Part shown: positions 43,597-57,520 of the stretch, one piece after another
How the letters are laid out: each line of letters opens with the position of its first letter
How positions within the stretch are numbered: the first letter of the stretch is position 1
Assembly: GCA_030248215.1 (NCBI GenBank)
Contig: JASANG010002205.1
Coordinates: forward strand, 124,001-188,000
Reading direction: 5' to 3'
From: Enoplolaimus lenunculus
Taxonomy: Eukaryota; Nematoda; Enoplea; Enoplida; Thoracostomopsidae
Length of the DNA stretch: 64,000 nt
Position numbers and translations under genes: made by a program
The notes under the pieces: generated by a model
The model's database searches: none
Seen by the model: only the letters and a program-made list of their open reading frames with translations
What the model was told of the DNA's origin: nothing

Positions 43597-43842
43597 GGCC
43601 GATGTAAACATCAGGCGGACGTTATTTTGGTTCTGGAGAGTACGCTTAAGCTTTAGGCTAATTTTTATACAATTGGGTTAGGTGTTGGCTTAGGCTTAGG
43701 GGTTTAGGAAATTAGAGTTAAATATTTTACGCCTAGGCTTGGGCTTAGGAAATTATGCTACATTTTTACGCCTAGGCTTAGGCTTAGGAATATGCTTATA
43801 ATATTTGCTCACAACATGTAGAGTAAAATATATACATTGGCC
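43597..43842. mobile_element. Telomere-like-unit MITE, left-arm copy
   Basis: Runs from GGCCGATGTAAACATCAGGCG to TATACATTGGCC, with CGCCTAGGCTTAGGCTTAGG inside. It is the mirror of 61772-62006. The end near 43815-43835 contains the foreign string AGAGTAAAATAT. Confidence 0.65.
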
Positions 43843-46556
43843 CCTTGTTCAACAAAATATAGGCCCTTTTGTAAACATACCCCACATTTAATGTTGATGC
43901 TTAGATCTTCTCCTAAAAGCTTACGCTTGCGCAAATGCTTTGTCATCTCTAGCAACAACGGTAAGCGTTGTCGTTAGCCTAACATCTAGAGCGCAATTAA
44001 GACGGAGAATGTGTACAAATGCCGAAAAGGATACATTTTTAATAAATGAGTTATTTTGATTGGTTACAAAATTTGTATTCAACAAGCGTATCGCTGTGTC
44101 AAATGCTCACGCATCCAATCACTTTCGGTTTACTCCGTAAATCGAACTCAAGAGTTGCAGATATATTTTCTAACGACAGTATTTCTAAAAATTCTAGCTT
44201 AAAATGGTATAAAAAGCTAAAGTGTTTACATCAAATTACAAGTGTAGCAAAAGTAATGTTACAAATAAGCTAAAGTTAAAATTAAACTCAGACTTTCTGA
44301 CGGGGGCCGCTGTCATGTTTGGCTCTGAGCTGCACGCTTACTTGCGGGTAAACGCGAGCCGGGTAAGAAAATGTTAATGCGGGTATGCCGCCTGTGGGTA
44401 AAAAAAACTAAAACTTGAGCGCGATAAAATCGTGGCGCATGTAAAAAAATCGCTTACCCGCTTGCACCTCTAGTTTGGCTATATATACAATTAGTAATGT
44501 ATAACTTCTGCCTACCTCACAAATAAATAGTGGAATTTTAAATTGACCTTCAGCGGGTGCCAGGAGTCCATCTACATATCAAAAATAAAACACGAAATAA
44601 CCACACAAGAATGGGACGAAATATTCAAATTCCTTTTATATTCTGTTTAGACTACAATTTGCTTCGTTGACAGGTTGGATTGATTGTTGAAATAATGAGT
44701 CTTTAGTGTTTTATTCATAACCATATGAAGAAAGACACACTTTCAATAATTGCGAGATTCGTGTTATAATTGATAGCCGAACCATATAGTATTTCCGCGA
44801 CTATTGATTGAATGAGTCACGCAGAGACTAGTGTTCCGGGTCAAAATTTACAATAAATTGAACCGGAAATGGAGTAGATCATAGTTAGACAGACGAACAA
44901 ACTATTGACCTATATATTTGGAAAATAAAATGCGGTTGAAAGTCTCCTACTTAGTCGAAATTAATTAGTCAACTAAAATCTGACCTACTAGGTGGGAGAT
45001 TGTACTCTACCTTGTCCGTTTCTCAGCTTATCACACGACGAACGAACTAAAACAGTTTATAAATAAAAAACTTTCAGTGAAACAAATCTGAACGAAATTA
45101 CCATGTTTCGTTTCGAAATTATTTTAACATTTAAAATTATTAATGATAACTATTTGCCAAACTAGAATGAGTGCGCTACAGAGTAAACGAAATAATAATT
45201 GTTATACGAAATATTATCTAACAAGCGAGATTGAATGTACAAAACCGAATAAATTAAATATACACGAGCGAAACAGAACAATTTTGGCGACCGTTTCAAA
45301 ACAAGTCGTCCGGAAAAAAATATCAAAAATTCCAAATATTCGCTATTAAAACTGTGCGAAAATGTATACAGTCATCTTTTCTACAAATTATTTTGAAATT
45401 TATATATATACATATATATTGCACAAATTATTTTAAATTTATATATAATATATATTATTGCACAAATTATTTTAAATTTATATATATATACATATAATAT
45501 ATTATTGCAAAATTTTACTTATAGTATGATCAAAGCGATTTAATTATCCCTATAGCGGACAACCACACCTAAAATCTACTCGTTAATGGGGGGTGAAAAA
45601 GTTATAGTTCAGCGATACATATAATGAGATTGAGAGTTTGCTATTGGTTGTTGAAGAAGTTTTCAAGCAAAATTTAACGACCAATTTGCACCCTGCGTTG
45701 GTTGTTGTTATATACCGCCAGTTGCGGTATACCGTTTTCTAAGCAACAGGGTAGGAGTACTACTACAAAGTAACCAGGGGAAGAGGGAGCAAAATAGCAT
45801 TTTAGTGGACAATTTAGGCGACAGTGTGTAAAATATACAAAGTATAAAAGTATACGTGAAACCAGAGTGTACAATAAAGAAAAAAAAAAAAATATCAAAA
45901 AAAATTAAGAAACGAAAAAAGATATTTTATAGAATCTAGTGGATGTACTCTAACAATTATACGGGAAATTGCGGCGAATTTCAAAATGAAAAATGAGCAC
46001 AGCCCTGGAGAATACTTGCGTTAAGTTTAACCCTTGCCAGGGGCAATAAGGGGGAACAAAAGTATCGGTTGTAAAATGGCAAAATTGAAAATTCAAATAC
46101 ACAAACACTAAAGAATCCCACAGCTATAAAAAATTTTATTCATTTTCAGTTTTGTATGGCTGTTTTTAGTGCGCTGAGTTTTTGTTCAACGTTACGAGCG
46201 CAAAAGACTGAAACGGATGTTTATTCGCTGAATCTTTTACACAGGTACACAATATTTGGTAATTAAAAAACCTATAGTGTACCTTTACTAGCCATTTATA
46301 TGATATTATTTGACCACATATTAGCACACTAAAAGGCAAACAAACCTAAAATCGCACCTTCCCGTATTTTGGCTTATTCTCGATTGCGTTAGGCATATAA
46401 CAGCGGCTTGCCAATCTGCTTAACAAGGAAATTTTTAGTGATGCGAAAATGCAAAAATAACTGTTGGAAAGGATTGAAAAAATCTAACAGCCAGCCTCCC
46501 AACTTGGTCAAGATTTGCATACCGATATGCATGGAAGGTTGGCAGAAATTGAATAG

Positions 46557-46916
46557 TACTGTAGTGACCCGAATAAGAGGGGAACCTGATAGTGAGTTGG
46601 CATACCCGCCTGTTCTTCGGTTACGGACTGTTAACCTTTGAATTACCAATTTTTCTTGTAACAAAAACTTGAGCGATAATGCCAGAAGTTTATACTTTAG
46701 GAATGTACTTTCAAAATTAAGTATATTTTAAAGTTTCGAACTTAACTTTATTTGGTCCTGGAAACATTTATGCGATACAAATAGAGGGAATAATCTATAT
46801 TTATGGACTGTAATTAGGGCTTGAGGTACTGTATCCGTTTACGGACTGTTTTCAGGAATTCGGACTTATATTGATTGGACTATAAAAGGGGACCAATCTT
46901 CTTATTACCCACAATT
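46557..46916. mobile_element. Tc1-like MITE, left-arm copy
   Basis: Begins TACTGTAGTGACCCGAATAAG. The right end, near CTTCTTATTACCCACAATTA, is worn. Its mirror is 58695-59063. Confidence 0.65.
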
Positions 46917-49900
46917 ATCGGCCTTCAGACGTTTCCTTGAGTCATTTGGATTCGGGGCTTTCATTTCCAGCCCAATAGCCAGACCCAGTGTTCATTGCCG
47001 ATGCCTTTGAATTCCTACAATTTAAATTCAAACATTGTCTTCCGCTTCGTATCCTGAATCAGTTAAAAGAATAAAAATTTGTTTCTGTTCCGTTCCGACT
47101 GCCGAATTCTTGGTTCCTGCAAAAAATTACTCCGTATCCGTATTTTGACGAATTTTTTTTCAGTTGAAATATGATCAATAACAATTTGTGATGCATATCG
47201 TAATTTGAGCTGGTCGAAACAACCACAGGTCTTCAACCCTAACTGGCGTTTGTACTTTTTTGTTTAAATTTGTTTTGGATATTGTGGAAAATGCATCTAA
47301 TTCAAAACAGAAAAAAAAGATAGAAATTCGTCTGGAAACTTCCATAATTCCAGGAATCACTCTACAGTGTTGTTAAACAATTGTAAACTTAAAACTGGCG
47401 CCTATCTCACAAAATTACATAAACATCAAAGGTGATTTACAACTAATTTTGAATACAAATAACATTTTCCAGAATTTTCCAAAACCGAAACGGATATTCG
47501 GTTTACGCCATGGATTCAAGGTAAAATCCATCGACACGATTCCATTCTAGTTTTAGTTACGTTGCAATTGAAAAAATCGCATCAAATTGAATTGTTAAAT
47601 GTCCCAGTCAGGATGTTCCCAAGCACAACAAACACGTCTAAAATCTAAAACATCACACAAAACTCTATTTGCAAATTTCTCTTTCTTGAGATATTCTTGA
47701 TTATCTAATGGTTTCACTGGCGAATACAAAGAGGTCCCGCCTAGCGACTTCGCCCACAACAAAAATCAAAACTGAAAGTTTCGTTAAAATTTAGCAGCAT
47801 TAAAATTGCACTTTGATTCTGGCTCACTTCGCTCCGAAGCCTTTTTTTACTATCCGCGCGACCCTCCCCATCCCATAATTCTTGGTTCTGCTACTTGGCA
47901 GGCCGGCATTAAAATAGATAGTCGGGAAATAATCAAAAATTAAGAGTCAGAATGGGGTCAATAAATATTTCAAGTAAGAATTTCATGGTTAGTGAAAAAT
48001 TTTTTTAGTTTGCAAAGCTGGGCCCAAAGGTCGGGCAGCCTAACTCTTCAATTTGAAGTCTGGAGGTACACTTCCGCTGGCACTGTTGGAAATATATACA
48101 ATCACATATAAACGTTATATATGTATATATACATACATATATACATACATACATACATATATAAATATATATATATTTGCCAATAATCGTGGAACGACTC
48201 GACGTTCACTCTGTAAATTGTGCGGCGAAACTTCACAGAGAGAACACAAAAAGCCATTTAAAATAATATATTATTATTGAATGAATATTTGCACAGCGGT
48301 AAATGTATATATATCATTTGCGCGTTGTAGGATGGGATGGGGCAGTTCAAATACTTTGTTCCAACAATTAAAAATAGATGTTTGCATGATGGAAATATCC
48401 GTGGTGGTTGCGAGGTAAACTGTTTTAGGGAAGAACTGAAGATTTCATCTTGGCCCCTTTTGAGTCCGTAGTTAAGTAACGTCGCGTAATTTTGAATCTA
48501 TGGAAAGCTATTTACGAAAGCAGGTTCAAAGTTGTCAAAAATGCAAAATCTTATGCCTACTTGTATCATCAATAAGACACAAAATGCAAACGTTTATTTC
48601 AAATTGCAAAAAAACTGCATAGGTTTTAATTGAAAATAAGCATAATTAGAAAATCACAGGGTTTTTCTGAAACCATAATCACAAGCGTGCTTAGTTTTTG
48701 CTTCGAGAACTTGCAGCTGCAATTGCACTTACAAGTTTTGTTCAAAATCCCGTTTGTGAAACTTACAGCTGCAAAAATTCATGAAAAATCATAGATAACA
48801 ATTTAGTTCACATGTGTGAATAACCATTCAAGTTCACTGAATTTATTACAGCCGCTTTCTTATTGGCTGATGAAAAAATGTGAAAGTTCTGCGAGCAATT
48901 TGGAGGTGAATGTCTCGCAACAAAAACTTGAACGTGTCGTTAGGGCTGAACGCAATTATATTAACCAAAACCTGTTCCATGTAGCTGCGATTAGGTATTT
49001 TTTCTCACAACTGATCTATCAGGGTATATTAGCGTAGAACTGTGTTGCTGAAAACGCGCCTCCATCCCTGGTGGAAGACAGCTGGAGTTGTGACCGCAAA
49101 TAAAGCGATTTTATGCCATTTTCGATTTGCAAAAATGCAAAGTGCAAAAAACTTTTGTAATCCTTCGAATATATGTTTTACTCATTTTAGTATTACGCTT
49201 TTGTTAAATATCAAACGTTTTGAGATTTCTGGGGCGCATTCCAGTACTTCTGCACATTGTCATAAGAAAAACGTTTCATTACAGATATGCTGCAATTGTT
49301 CGATATGAAATAAAAGTTACCAATTAAAATTTCGGCGCATCAGCTGTCTTTTTTAAAAAATATTAAAAAGCCTTGTAAATATTTGAGTGTTTCATTTGTG
49401 TTGGCACTGGCAAAAAAATTAAACATCTTTGAAACTTTGCTACACTAGTTCGCTATCTGTTTTCCGTTTTTCTGTTACTTTAATCTATATCAGTTTTTCT
49501 TTCCACATTTTCTACTATCCGCTCTGCCTCGTTATACCCTATATAAATAAAATTCGCTAATTGCTATAGGTACACAGAACCAGTGGGCGGAAAACCAGTA
49601 AACATCTGACAAGAGACGCGTGCATATAAAATTCCTAAAAATGCGGCAGAGCCGCTAAGATTTTACGATATAGCACAAAGTTTCGTAGAAACAGAGAAAA
49701 ATTGGCATCTCAAAACATGACACAATTTCAGTGTTGTCAGTAGCCTCAACTGATACAAAATCCGTAGTGACGCGATGCGTTCGTTAGACGATTGTTTGAG
49801 CGAATATAAAAAATATATAACTAAAATATTAGGCAGAAAATGGTTGTAAAACTTCGCAAAAAGATAGCGGCATAACATTAGAGTAAAAAATAGACTGTTA

Positions 49901-51186
49901 CAACGGCAAAAATATAGTGGGACAGGGCTGGATAGTTTCCGGGGATAGCTATAAATAGATTGTTACACGAAAAATATAGACTAATTTTTGGCAGAAGATT
50001 AGGTAGTAAATAGGTATTGGCATATACATTAGGGTAATTTTAGGCTTAGGCTAGAACTTTAGGAATGCGCTTATACTACAATTCCGGCCCTGTTCTATAC
50101 ATGGGGGCCTAGTCTACCTGTCATTTTTGTGGCTACTGTATTTGATAGACGCATTGTAAAAAGCGCTCTGGAGGCGATTCATAGTGTTCAAACGCCGACA
50201 ACACCGGATTAAATATATTTGTAATTGGGATCGAGCAAAACTGAAAATTGTAAGGTAACGAAAGGACTATGCCAATTTATCACCAAATATTATTTGCTGG
50301 GAGGACGCGTAACCGCAATCCGAATCCATAGGCCTAGACGGAAGGCAGGACATGGTGGCAAGATGCCTTAACGTAAAAAAAAATACTAAAACACTTCGTT
50401 TCGTTAACACAACAGCTGATGATCAGGTTGTCTTCCGCACTGCTGGCTAATGTTATAGTTTTGAGAAACGAAACAATTTTATAACTCGTGTTGAGCAATT
50501 CACTAAACAATCGAGTATAGTGAGATTGTTGAACGCATAAACCGCATGCAAAAATAATGACCATATAGGTCAGTTTGATGGGTGATTTGAACATTTAATA
50601 GGTACTTAATTTGCCAGACGCTTGATAATGTGAAATAGACCTGATAGAATTGTGTGCGACGCAAAATATGAGCGTACACTCATCTGCTTTCCGAAGCTAT
50701 TCGGCATTGCAACTGCACTGTGGCGGATGCAGAAATTGGTGACGAGGTGTACGCGATATATAATTATGAAAAAAGATCGCAAACAAATCGAACAGAAGCG
50801 AACCGTGGATTTGTACGCTCCGTGAATACAAAATTTTCGTTTTGATCCCTGGTGGCGGGTACGGTTTTCCTAGGGTGCCCCATGGATGAGAAAACAACTT
50901 TACTCCGAGCAGTTTTAGTTTCTCGACGTTGTGAAGCCGGATAAAATTATATATATTTTTATTGATCATAAATCGAGGAATTTATTTTCGTTTAATATTC
51001 GACAGGAAGTTAAAACGTATCTGTTCTATACAATTTGGTTGAGAGTCCGTCAGCTTGTTGATACGTTAAAAGGTGAAACTTGTGTGTAAATACGTACCAC
51101 GTATACATGCGTCCGTCCTATCGAGCGATCACAGGGGCGAATGCGTGCGCCATTGATTCGGAGGTTCCAGGTCGAAAAGTTTTCTT

Positions 51187-51588
51187 ATGATTTTAAATGA
51201 CAACTTTAATTTAGTTAACAAATTTTTGCTGTTTTACGAATTTTCAATTTTCGACTATTATACAATTTTAAGCATTTTAGTGCTTGCCGTTTCAGTCGAT
51301 TCATGGTGCCGGATCCAGATATTAATTTGTATTGAGATTTATAAAGGCAAATTCGTTTGGCCTTCTGTGTCACGTTTGCTATCAAGGTTTCATCAGTGTA
51401 CCGCGGCAAGCTATATATTTCGACTCGAGTCCACTTTCCAGGCGCCGTCTGTCACTGTATCGGACGCAAATTACGTTAATCCGTATGGTAAACCCACGGT
51501 TAACGGACGGCACCGGACAGTGCGGCGCGATAAATATTCCTCTCTCACAGTAGTTCAACTTCTGTTCAGTGAGGGGTACTCTGATTGA
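51187..51588 (+). other. Long open frame duplicated in both arms
   Basis: A 133-codon frame here and a 122-codon mirror frame at 54089-54457 (minus) begin with the same residues (MILNDNFNLVNKFLLFYEF) and share the first 82. The second half lies in CGCCGTCTGTCACTG-type MITE sequence, and the two copies differ by frame-changing indels. No domain is recognised. It may be a real exon plus repeat, or chance. Confidence 0.25.
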
Positions 51589-52021
51589 GCTTGAAAGAAC
51601 CCCTCACATGTCTTTCATTAGGGTGAACCGGAGATGAATAATACCGGACGGATGTTCAACAAGCTCGCAGGAGCGCAGGTGAAAACGAAATTTTTAGCTG
51701 ATAAAATAATGTTTAATTTATTAATTTTTTAGCAAATATCTGTAACGTGTTGTTAAATGGTTTAATTTTTACGCTTACTTTTATCGAAATGTCGGCATTT
51801 CTTTACTTCAAAATGATACAAAAAGTTAAAACAAAACGTGTTAAACAGTTAATTTTGTAAAACTATGAAAAATTTACCTATCGAAATCTGTCGTAACCTC
51901 CGACAAAAATTCTTCCGGAACCAGAGCCGAGAGGCAGACTTCCGGGTTGACCCTGCTTGCCACGCTACTGTAAGCCTAGAACGAAAAAGTGAAAAAATTC
52001 GTGTTTTACGTCGTTCAATTG

Positions 52022-52412
52022 GGCCAATGTAAAGAACAGGGGTGGAACACTATTTTAAGCTTATCCCTAAGAATATAAGCCTAAGCATAAGCATAAGCCT
52101 AAGCCTAACCCTAAGCCAAGTAAAAAATTAGCATAACGCTTAAGCTTATTGGCCAATGTAAAGAACAGGGGCAGAACAGTATTTATAAGCATATTCGTCT
52201 AGGTAAGTCTAAACCAATGCCTTAGCCTATAAGCGTAACAATAAAACATATCACTAAACCTAAAGCAAAGCAAAAAAAATTTGCCCTAAAGCTAAAGCTT
52301 ACTCTACTCTGGTCTCACAGAAAAACTGCTCCGCTTATGATCTTTGCGTGGGTCAGCGTATTCTATTTTAGTACCACAGAAAAACGTTCCGCCCCTGATT
52401 TTTACATTGGCC
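52022..52412. mobile_element. Two abutting telomere-like-unit MITEs, left arm
   Basis: One starts GGCCAATGTAAAGAACAGGGG at 52022 and lacks its right end. A complete one runs 52151-52412, ending CCCCTGATTTTTACATTGGCC. The interior has AAGCATAAGCCTAAGCCTAAC. The mirror is 53235-53625. Confidence 0.75.
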
Positions 52413-52639
52413 AAAATATGTATATAATATAACGAATATTAGTATTAAATAAAACTAAAAGATGAAAACTATTTAGTTTTTACACATTCGTTGTGGATTT
52501 GTATAAACACCATAAATACACCAGCATCACTGGCAACATAAAACTAACCCATAAAACTGCTTTTTGTTTACCGTTCAAAACACTCACAAAATGTATTTTG
52601 CTAACTGCGCTACTCGAAGGAATGATGCAAAAAATTTAA

Positions 52640-53040
52640 TACTAACTTTCTTCTTTTTTTTTTTTTTTTTTTGTCATTTAGGATTTTATCTTTTTCCTTC
52701 TTTCTACTTATCGGTTTTTTTTTTTTTTTTAAAATTGATAAAGTATAATTTATCCGTAATAGGGGAAATAGAGGACTATTTTGGTCCCATTATACAATCT
52801 GTATCTATACGACCTAAGCATGAGTCCCTAATTTTATATTTCATAAATGCTGTATCTCAAATAGCGGCCAATACCCAGCCATGAGATTTTTCTCTTTTTG
52901 AAATGAAATGTACAATCTCTTCCTCAACTTTTATTAAAATATGGTCCTTTTGGATTAATATTTATTCTTGCGGTAAAATTTATTTTATATTTCCTAAGAA
53001 GAGATAAATGACAGAAGAAATTTAGCAGCTCAATTCCTTC
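52640..53040. other. Loop between the two arms
   Basis: The loop has poly-T runs at 52655-52672 and 52716-52730, then non-palindromic sequence. A short open stretch (about 52740-52884) contains IEDYFGPIIQSVSIRPKHES and ends after AANTQP, but it has no start or splice support. Faint mirror similarity (CTTTCTTC, TTGTCATTTA) suggests the arms extend further in on degraded sequence. Confidence 0.6.
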
Positions 53041-53234
53041 GCGTCGCTCGCTCGCGATACATTTTGTGTTTTGAACGGTAAACAAAAACAGTTTTATGGG
53101 TTTATTTTATGTTGCCAGTGTATGCTGGTGTATTTATGGTGTTTATACAAATCCACAACGAATGTGTAAAAACTAAATCGTTTCGTACTTTTAGTTTCAT
53201 TTCATACTAATATTCGTTATATTATATACATATT

Positions 53235-53625
53235 TTGGCCAATGTAAAGATCAGGGGCGGAACGTTTTTCTGTGGTACTAAAATAGTATACGCTGACCCA
53301 CGCAAAGATCATAAGCGGACAGTTTTTCTGTGAGACCAGAGTAGAGTAAGCTTTAGCTTTAGGCAAATTTTTTTGCTTGGCTTTAGGTTTAGTGATATGT
53401 TTATTGTTACGCTTATAGGCTTAGGCATTGGTTTAGACTTACCTGACGAATATGCTTATAATACTGTTCTGCCCCTGTTCTTTACATTGGCCAATAAGCT
53501 TAAGCGTTATGCTAATTTTTTACTTGGCTTAGGGTTAGGCTTAGGCTTATGCTTATGCTTAGGCTTATATTCTTAGGGATAAGCTTAAAATAGTGTTCCA
53601 CCCCTGTTCTTTACATTGGCCCATT
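53235..53625. mobile_element. Two abutting telomere-like-unit MITEs, right arm
   Basis: GGCCAATGTAAAGATCAGGGG opens the complete copy and CCCCTGTTCTTTACATTGGCC closes both. The interior has GGCTTAGGGTTAGGCTTAGG. It mirrors 52022-52412. Confidence 0.75.
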
Positions 53626-53682
53626 GAACGACGTAAAACACGAATTTTTTCACTTTGGTTTAGCTTACAGTAGCGTGGCAAG

Positions 53683-54021
53683 CAGGGTGCAACCGGAAGT
53701 CTGCCTCCGGCTCTGGTTCCGGAAGAATTTTTGTCGGAGGTTACGACAATTTCGATAGGTAAATTTTGCATAGTTTTACAAAATTAACTGTTTAACACGT
53801 TTTGTTTTAACTTTTTGTATCATTTTGAAGTAAAGAAATGCCGACATTTCGATAAAAGTAAGCGTAAAAAATTAAACCATTTAACAACACGTTACAGATA
53901 TTTGCTAAAAATTAATAAATTAAACATTATTTTATCAGCTAAAAATTTCGTTTTCACCTGCGGCTCCTGCGAGTTTGTTGAACATCCGGTTCCGGTATTA
54001 TTCATCTCCGGTTGCACCCTG
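53683..54021. mobile_element. hAT-type MITE, GGTGCAACCGG family, right arm
   Basis: CAGGGTGCAACCGGAAGTCTG and CATCTCCGGTTGCACCCTG are clean inverted tips. Flanking 8-mers GTGGCAAG and ATGCAAAG match at 5 of 8. The mirrored left-arm copy (about 51625-51960) has a damaged tip. Confidence 0.7.
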
Positions 54022-55546
54022 ATGCAAAGCATGTGAGGGGTTCTTTCAAGGTCAATCAGAGTAACCCCCTCACTGAACAGAAGTTGAACTACTGTGAGAG
54101 AGGAATATTTATCGCGCGGCACTGTCCGGTGCCGTCCGTTAACCGTGGGTTTACCATACGGTATCTTAACGTAATTTGCGTCCGATACAGTGACAGACGG
54201 CGCCTGGAAGTGGACTCGAGTCGAAATATATAGCTTGCCGCGGTACACTGATGAAACCTTGATAGCAAACGTGACACAGAAGGCCAAACGAATTTGCCTT
54301 TATAAATCTCAATACAAATTAATATCTGGATCCGGCACCATGAATCGACTGAAACGGCAAGCACTAAAATGCTTAAAATTGTATAATAGTCGAAAATTGA
54401 AAATTCGTAAAACAGCAAAAATTTGTTAACTAAATTAAAGTTGTCATTTAAAATCATAAGAAAACTTTTCGACCTGGAACCTCCGAATCAATGGCGCACG
54501 CATTCGCCCCTGTGATCGCTCGATATGACGGACGCATGTATACGTGGTACGTATTTACACACAAGTTTCACCTTTTAACGTATCAACAAGCTGACGGACT
54601 CTCAACCAAAATTGTATAGAACAGATACGTTTTAACTTCCTGTCGAATATTAAACGTAAATAAATTCCTCGATTTATGATCAATAAAAATATATATAATT
54701 TTATCCGGCTTCACAACGTCGAGAAACTAAAACTGCTCGGAGTAAAGTTGTTTTCTCATCCATGGGGCACCTAAAACCGTACCCGCCACCAGGGATCAAA
54801 ACGAAAATTTTGTATTCACAGCGTACAAATAGCGGTTGGCTTCTTGCTCGATTTGTTTGCGATCTTTTTTCATAATTATATATCGCGTACACCTCGTCAC
54901 AAATTTCTGCATCCGCCACAGTGCAGTTGCAATGCCGAATAGCATACTTCGGAAAGCAGTGAGTGTACGCTCATATTTTGCGTCGCACACAAATTCTATC
55001 AGCAATATTATATTCAGCGTATAGAATTATGGCCAAACTTAAGTACCTATTAAATGTTTTCAAATCACCCATCAAACTGCGGACCTATATGGTCATTATT
55101 TTTGCATGCGGGTAGTTTTGCGTTTTAAAGCGTACGTATATTTGACTGCTTTAGTGTGAATATTGCTCAACACGACTTATAAAATTGTTTCGTTTCTCAA
55201 AACTATAACATTAGCCAGCAGTGCGGAAGACAACCTGATCATCAGCTGTTGTGTTAACCGAACGAAGTGTTTTAGTATTTCTTTTTACGTTAAGGCATAC
55301 TGCCACCATGCCCTGCCTTCCGTCTAGGCCTATGGATTCGGATTGCGGTTACGCGTCCTCCCAGCAAATAATATTTGGTGATAAATTGGCATAGTCCTTC
55401 GTTACCTTACAATTTTCAGTTTTGCTCGATCCATACAAATATATTTAATCCGGTGTTGTCGGCGTTTGAACACTATGAATCGCCTGCAGAGCGCTTTTTA
55501 CAATGCGTCTATCAAATACATGAGCCACAAAAATGACAGTTACACA

Positions 55547-55751
55547 GGCCCATGTATAGAACAGGGCCGGAATTGTAGTATAAGCGCATTCCTAAACCTA
55601 AAAGCCTAAGCCTAAAAGCCTAAGCCTAAGCGTATGGATGACCGTATTCCTAAGCCTAAGCCTAACCTAATCAAAAAATTAGTCTAAAGCTTAAATGAAC
55701 TCTATTATAGCTTCTCCGGAAAACGATCCAGCCCTGTTCTATACATGGGCC
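55547..55751. mobile_element. Telomere-like-unit MITE, right arm
   Basis: GGCCCATGTATAGAACAGGGC to GCCCTGTTCTATACATGGGCC are near-perfect inverted ends. Inside are AAGCCTAAGCCTAAGC and CTTAAATGAACTC. The left-arm mirror (about 49900-50112) has lost its outer half to stereotyped strings. Confidence 0.8.
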
Positions 55752-56704
55752 GTTGTACAGGTAGGTTTTACTAAAATGATGTTTGGCTTCTCCCTCGCGA
55801 AGTTTTGACAACCATTTTCTGCTGCTATTTTTAGTTATATACATAATATACGTCAAACAAAATGAACGAACGCATCGCTACTCACTACGGATTTTGTATC
55901 AGTTGAGGCTACTAAGACAACACTGAAATTGTGTCATGTTTTGATGCAATTTTCACTGTTTCTACGAAACTTTGTGCTATATCGTAAAATCTTAGCGGCT
56001 CTGCCGCATTTTTAGGAATTTTATATGCACGCGTCTCTTGTCAGATGTTTCTGGTTTCGCCACTGGTTCTGTGTACCTATAGCAATTAGCGAAATTTTAT
56101 TTATATAGGTACATAACGAGGCAGAGCGGATAGTAAAAATGTGGAAAGAAAAACTGATATAGATTAAAGTAACAGAAACGGAAAACAGATAGCGAACTAT
56201 GTAGCAAAGTTTCAAAGATGTTTAATTTTTTTGCCAGTGCCAACACAAATGAAACACTCAAATATTTACAAGGCTTTTTAATATTTTAAAAAAGACAGCT
56301 GATGCGCCGAAATTTTAATTGGTAACTTTTATTTCATATCGAACAATTGCAGCATATCTGTAATGAAACGTTTTTCTTATGACAATGTGCAGAAGTACTG
56401 GAATGCGCCCAGAAATCTCAAAACGTTTGATATTTAACAAACGCGCAATACGAAAATGAGATAAAAACATATATTCGAAGGATTACAAAAGTTTTTTGCA
56501 CTTTGCATTTTTGCAAATCGAAAATGGCATAAAATCGCTTTATTTCGGTCACAACTCCAGCTGTCTTCCACCAGGGGATGGAGGCGCGTTTCACAACACA
56601 GTTCTACGCTAATATACCTGATAGATCAGTTGTGAGAAAAAATACCTAATCGCAGCTACATGGGACAGGTTTCGGTTAATATAATTGCGTTCAGCCCTAA
56701 CGAC

Positions 56705-56965
56705 ACGTTCAAGTTTTTGTTGCGAGAACATTCAGCTGCAAATTGCTCGCAGAACTTGCATTTTTTTCATCAGCCAATAAGAAAGCGGCTGTAATAAATT
56801 CAGTGAACTTGAATGGTTATTCACACATGTGAACTAAATTGTTATCTATGATTTTTCATGAATTTTTGCAGCTGTAAGTTTTACAAACGGGATTTTGAAC
56901 AAAACTTGTAAGTGCAAATTGCAGCTGCAAGTTCTCGAAGCAAAAACTAGCACGTGTGATTATGG
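56705..56965. mobile_element. hAT-like CAAGTTTTTGTTGCGAGAA MITE, right arm
   Basis: GACACGTTCAAGTTTTTGTTG and GAAGCAAAAACTAGCACGTG ends, with ATTGCAGCTGCAAG inside. It is a relative of 36310-36593 and mirrors 48690-48930. Confidence 0.65.
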
Positions 56966-57439
56966 TTTCAGAAAAACCCTGTGATCTCTAATTATGTTGA
57001 TTTTTAATTAAAACCTATGCAGTTTTTTTGCAATTTGAAATAAACGTTTGCATTTTGTGTCATTATTGATGATACAAGTAGGCATAAGATTTTGCATTTT
57101 TGACAACTTTGAACCTGCTTTCGTAAATAGCTTCCATAGATTCAAAATTACGCGACGTTACTTAACTACGGACTCAAAAGGGCCCAAGATGAAATCTTGA
57201 GTTCCCTAAAACAGTTTACCTCGCAACCACCACGGATATTTCCATCATGCAAACATCTATTTTAATACTTGGAACAAAGTATTTTAACTGCCCCATCCCA
57301 TCCTACAACGCGCAAATGATATATATACATTTACCGCTGTGCAAAACTCATCCAATAATAATATATTATTTTAAATGGCTTTTTGTGTTCTCTCTGTGAA
57401 GTTTCGCCGCACAATTTACAGAGTGAACGTCGAGTCGTT

Positions 57440-57520
57440 CAACGATTATTGGCAAATATATATATATTTATATATGTATGTATGTATGTATATATGTATG
57501 TATATATACATATATAACGT
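57440..57520. repeat. ATGT/AT microsatellite
   Basis: A run of TATATA and TATGTATG units. The mirror at 48110-48180 has a different length, as expected for slippage or read error. Confidence 0.85.

Larger units (their letters stand above)
41525..52640. repeat. Left arm of giant inverted repeat
   Basis: Reverse complement of 53040-64000. Matching anchors: 52021 with 53625, 51187 with 54457, 46557 with 59063, 43020 with 62570, 42061 with 63480 and 41525 with 64000. The coordinate sum drifts only from 105,645 to 105,525. It carries arm copies of MITEs, AT microsatellites (45400-45510, 48110-48180) and poly-A runs (42464-42500, 43395-43420). Stereotyped strings replace normal sequence in many places up to about 50040. 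Confidence 0.9.

Noticed and set aside
46389-46664. 91-codon minus frame and its plus-strand partner
   Set aside because: They run through a Tc1-like MITE end and are not preserved between the two arms.
52564-52884. 106-codon frame with Phe runs
   Set aside because: It is kept open by two poly-T tracts in the loop. Only the last 40 or so codons look protein-like and they lack a start.
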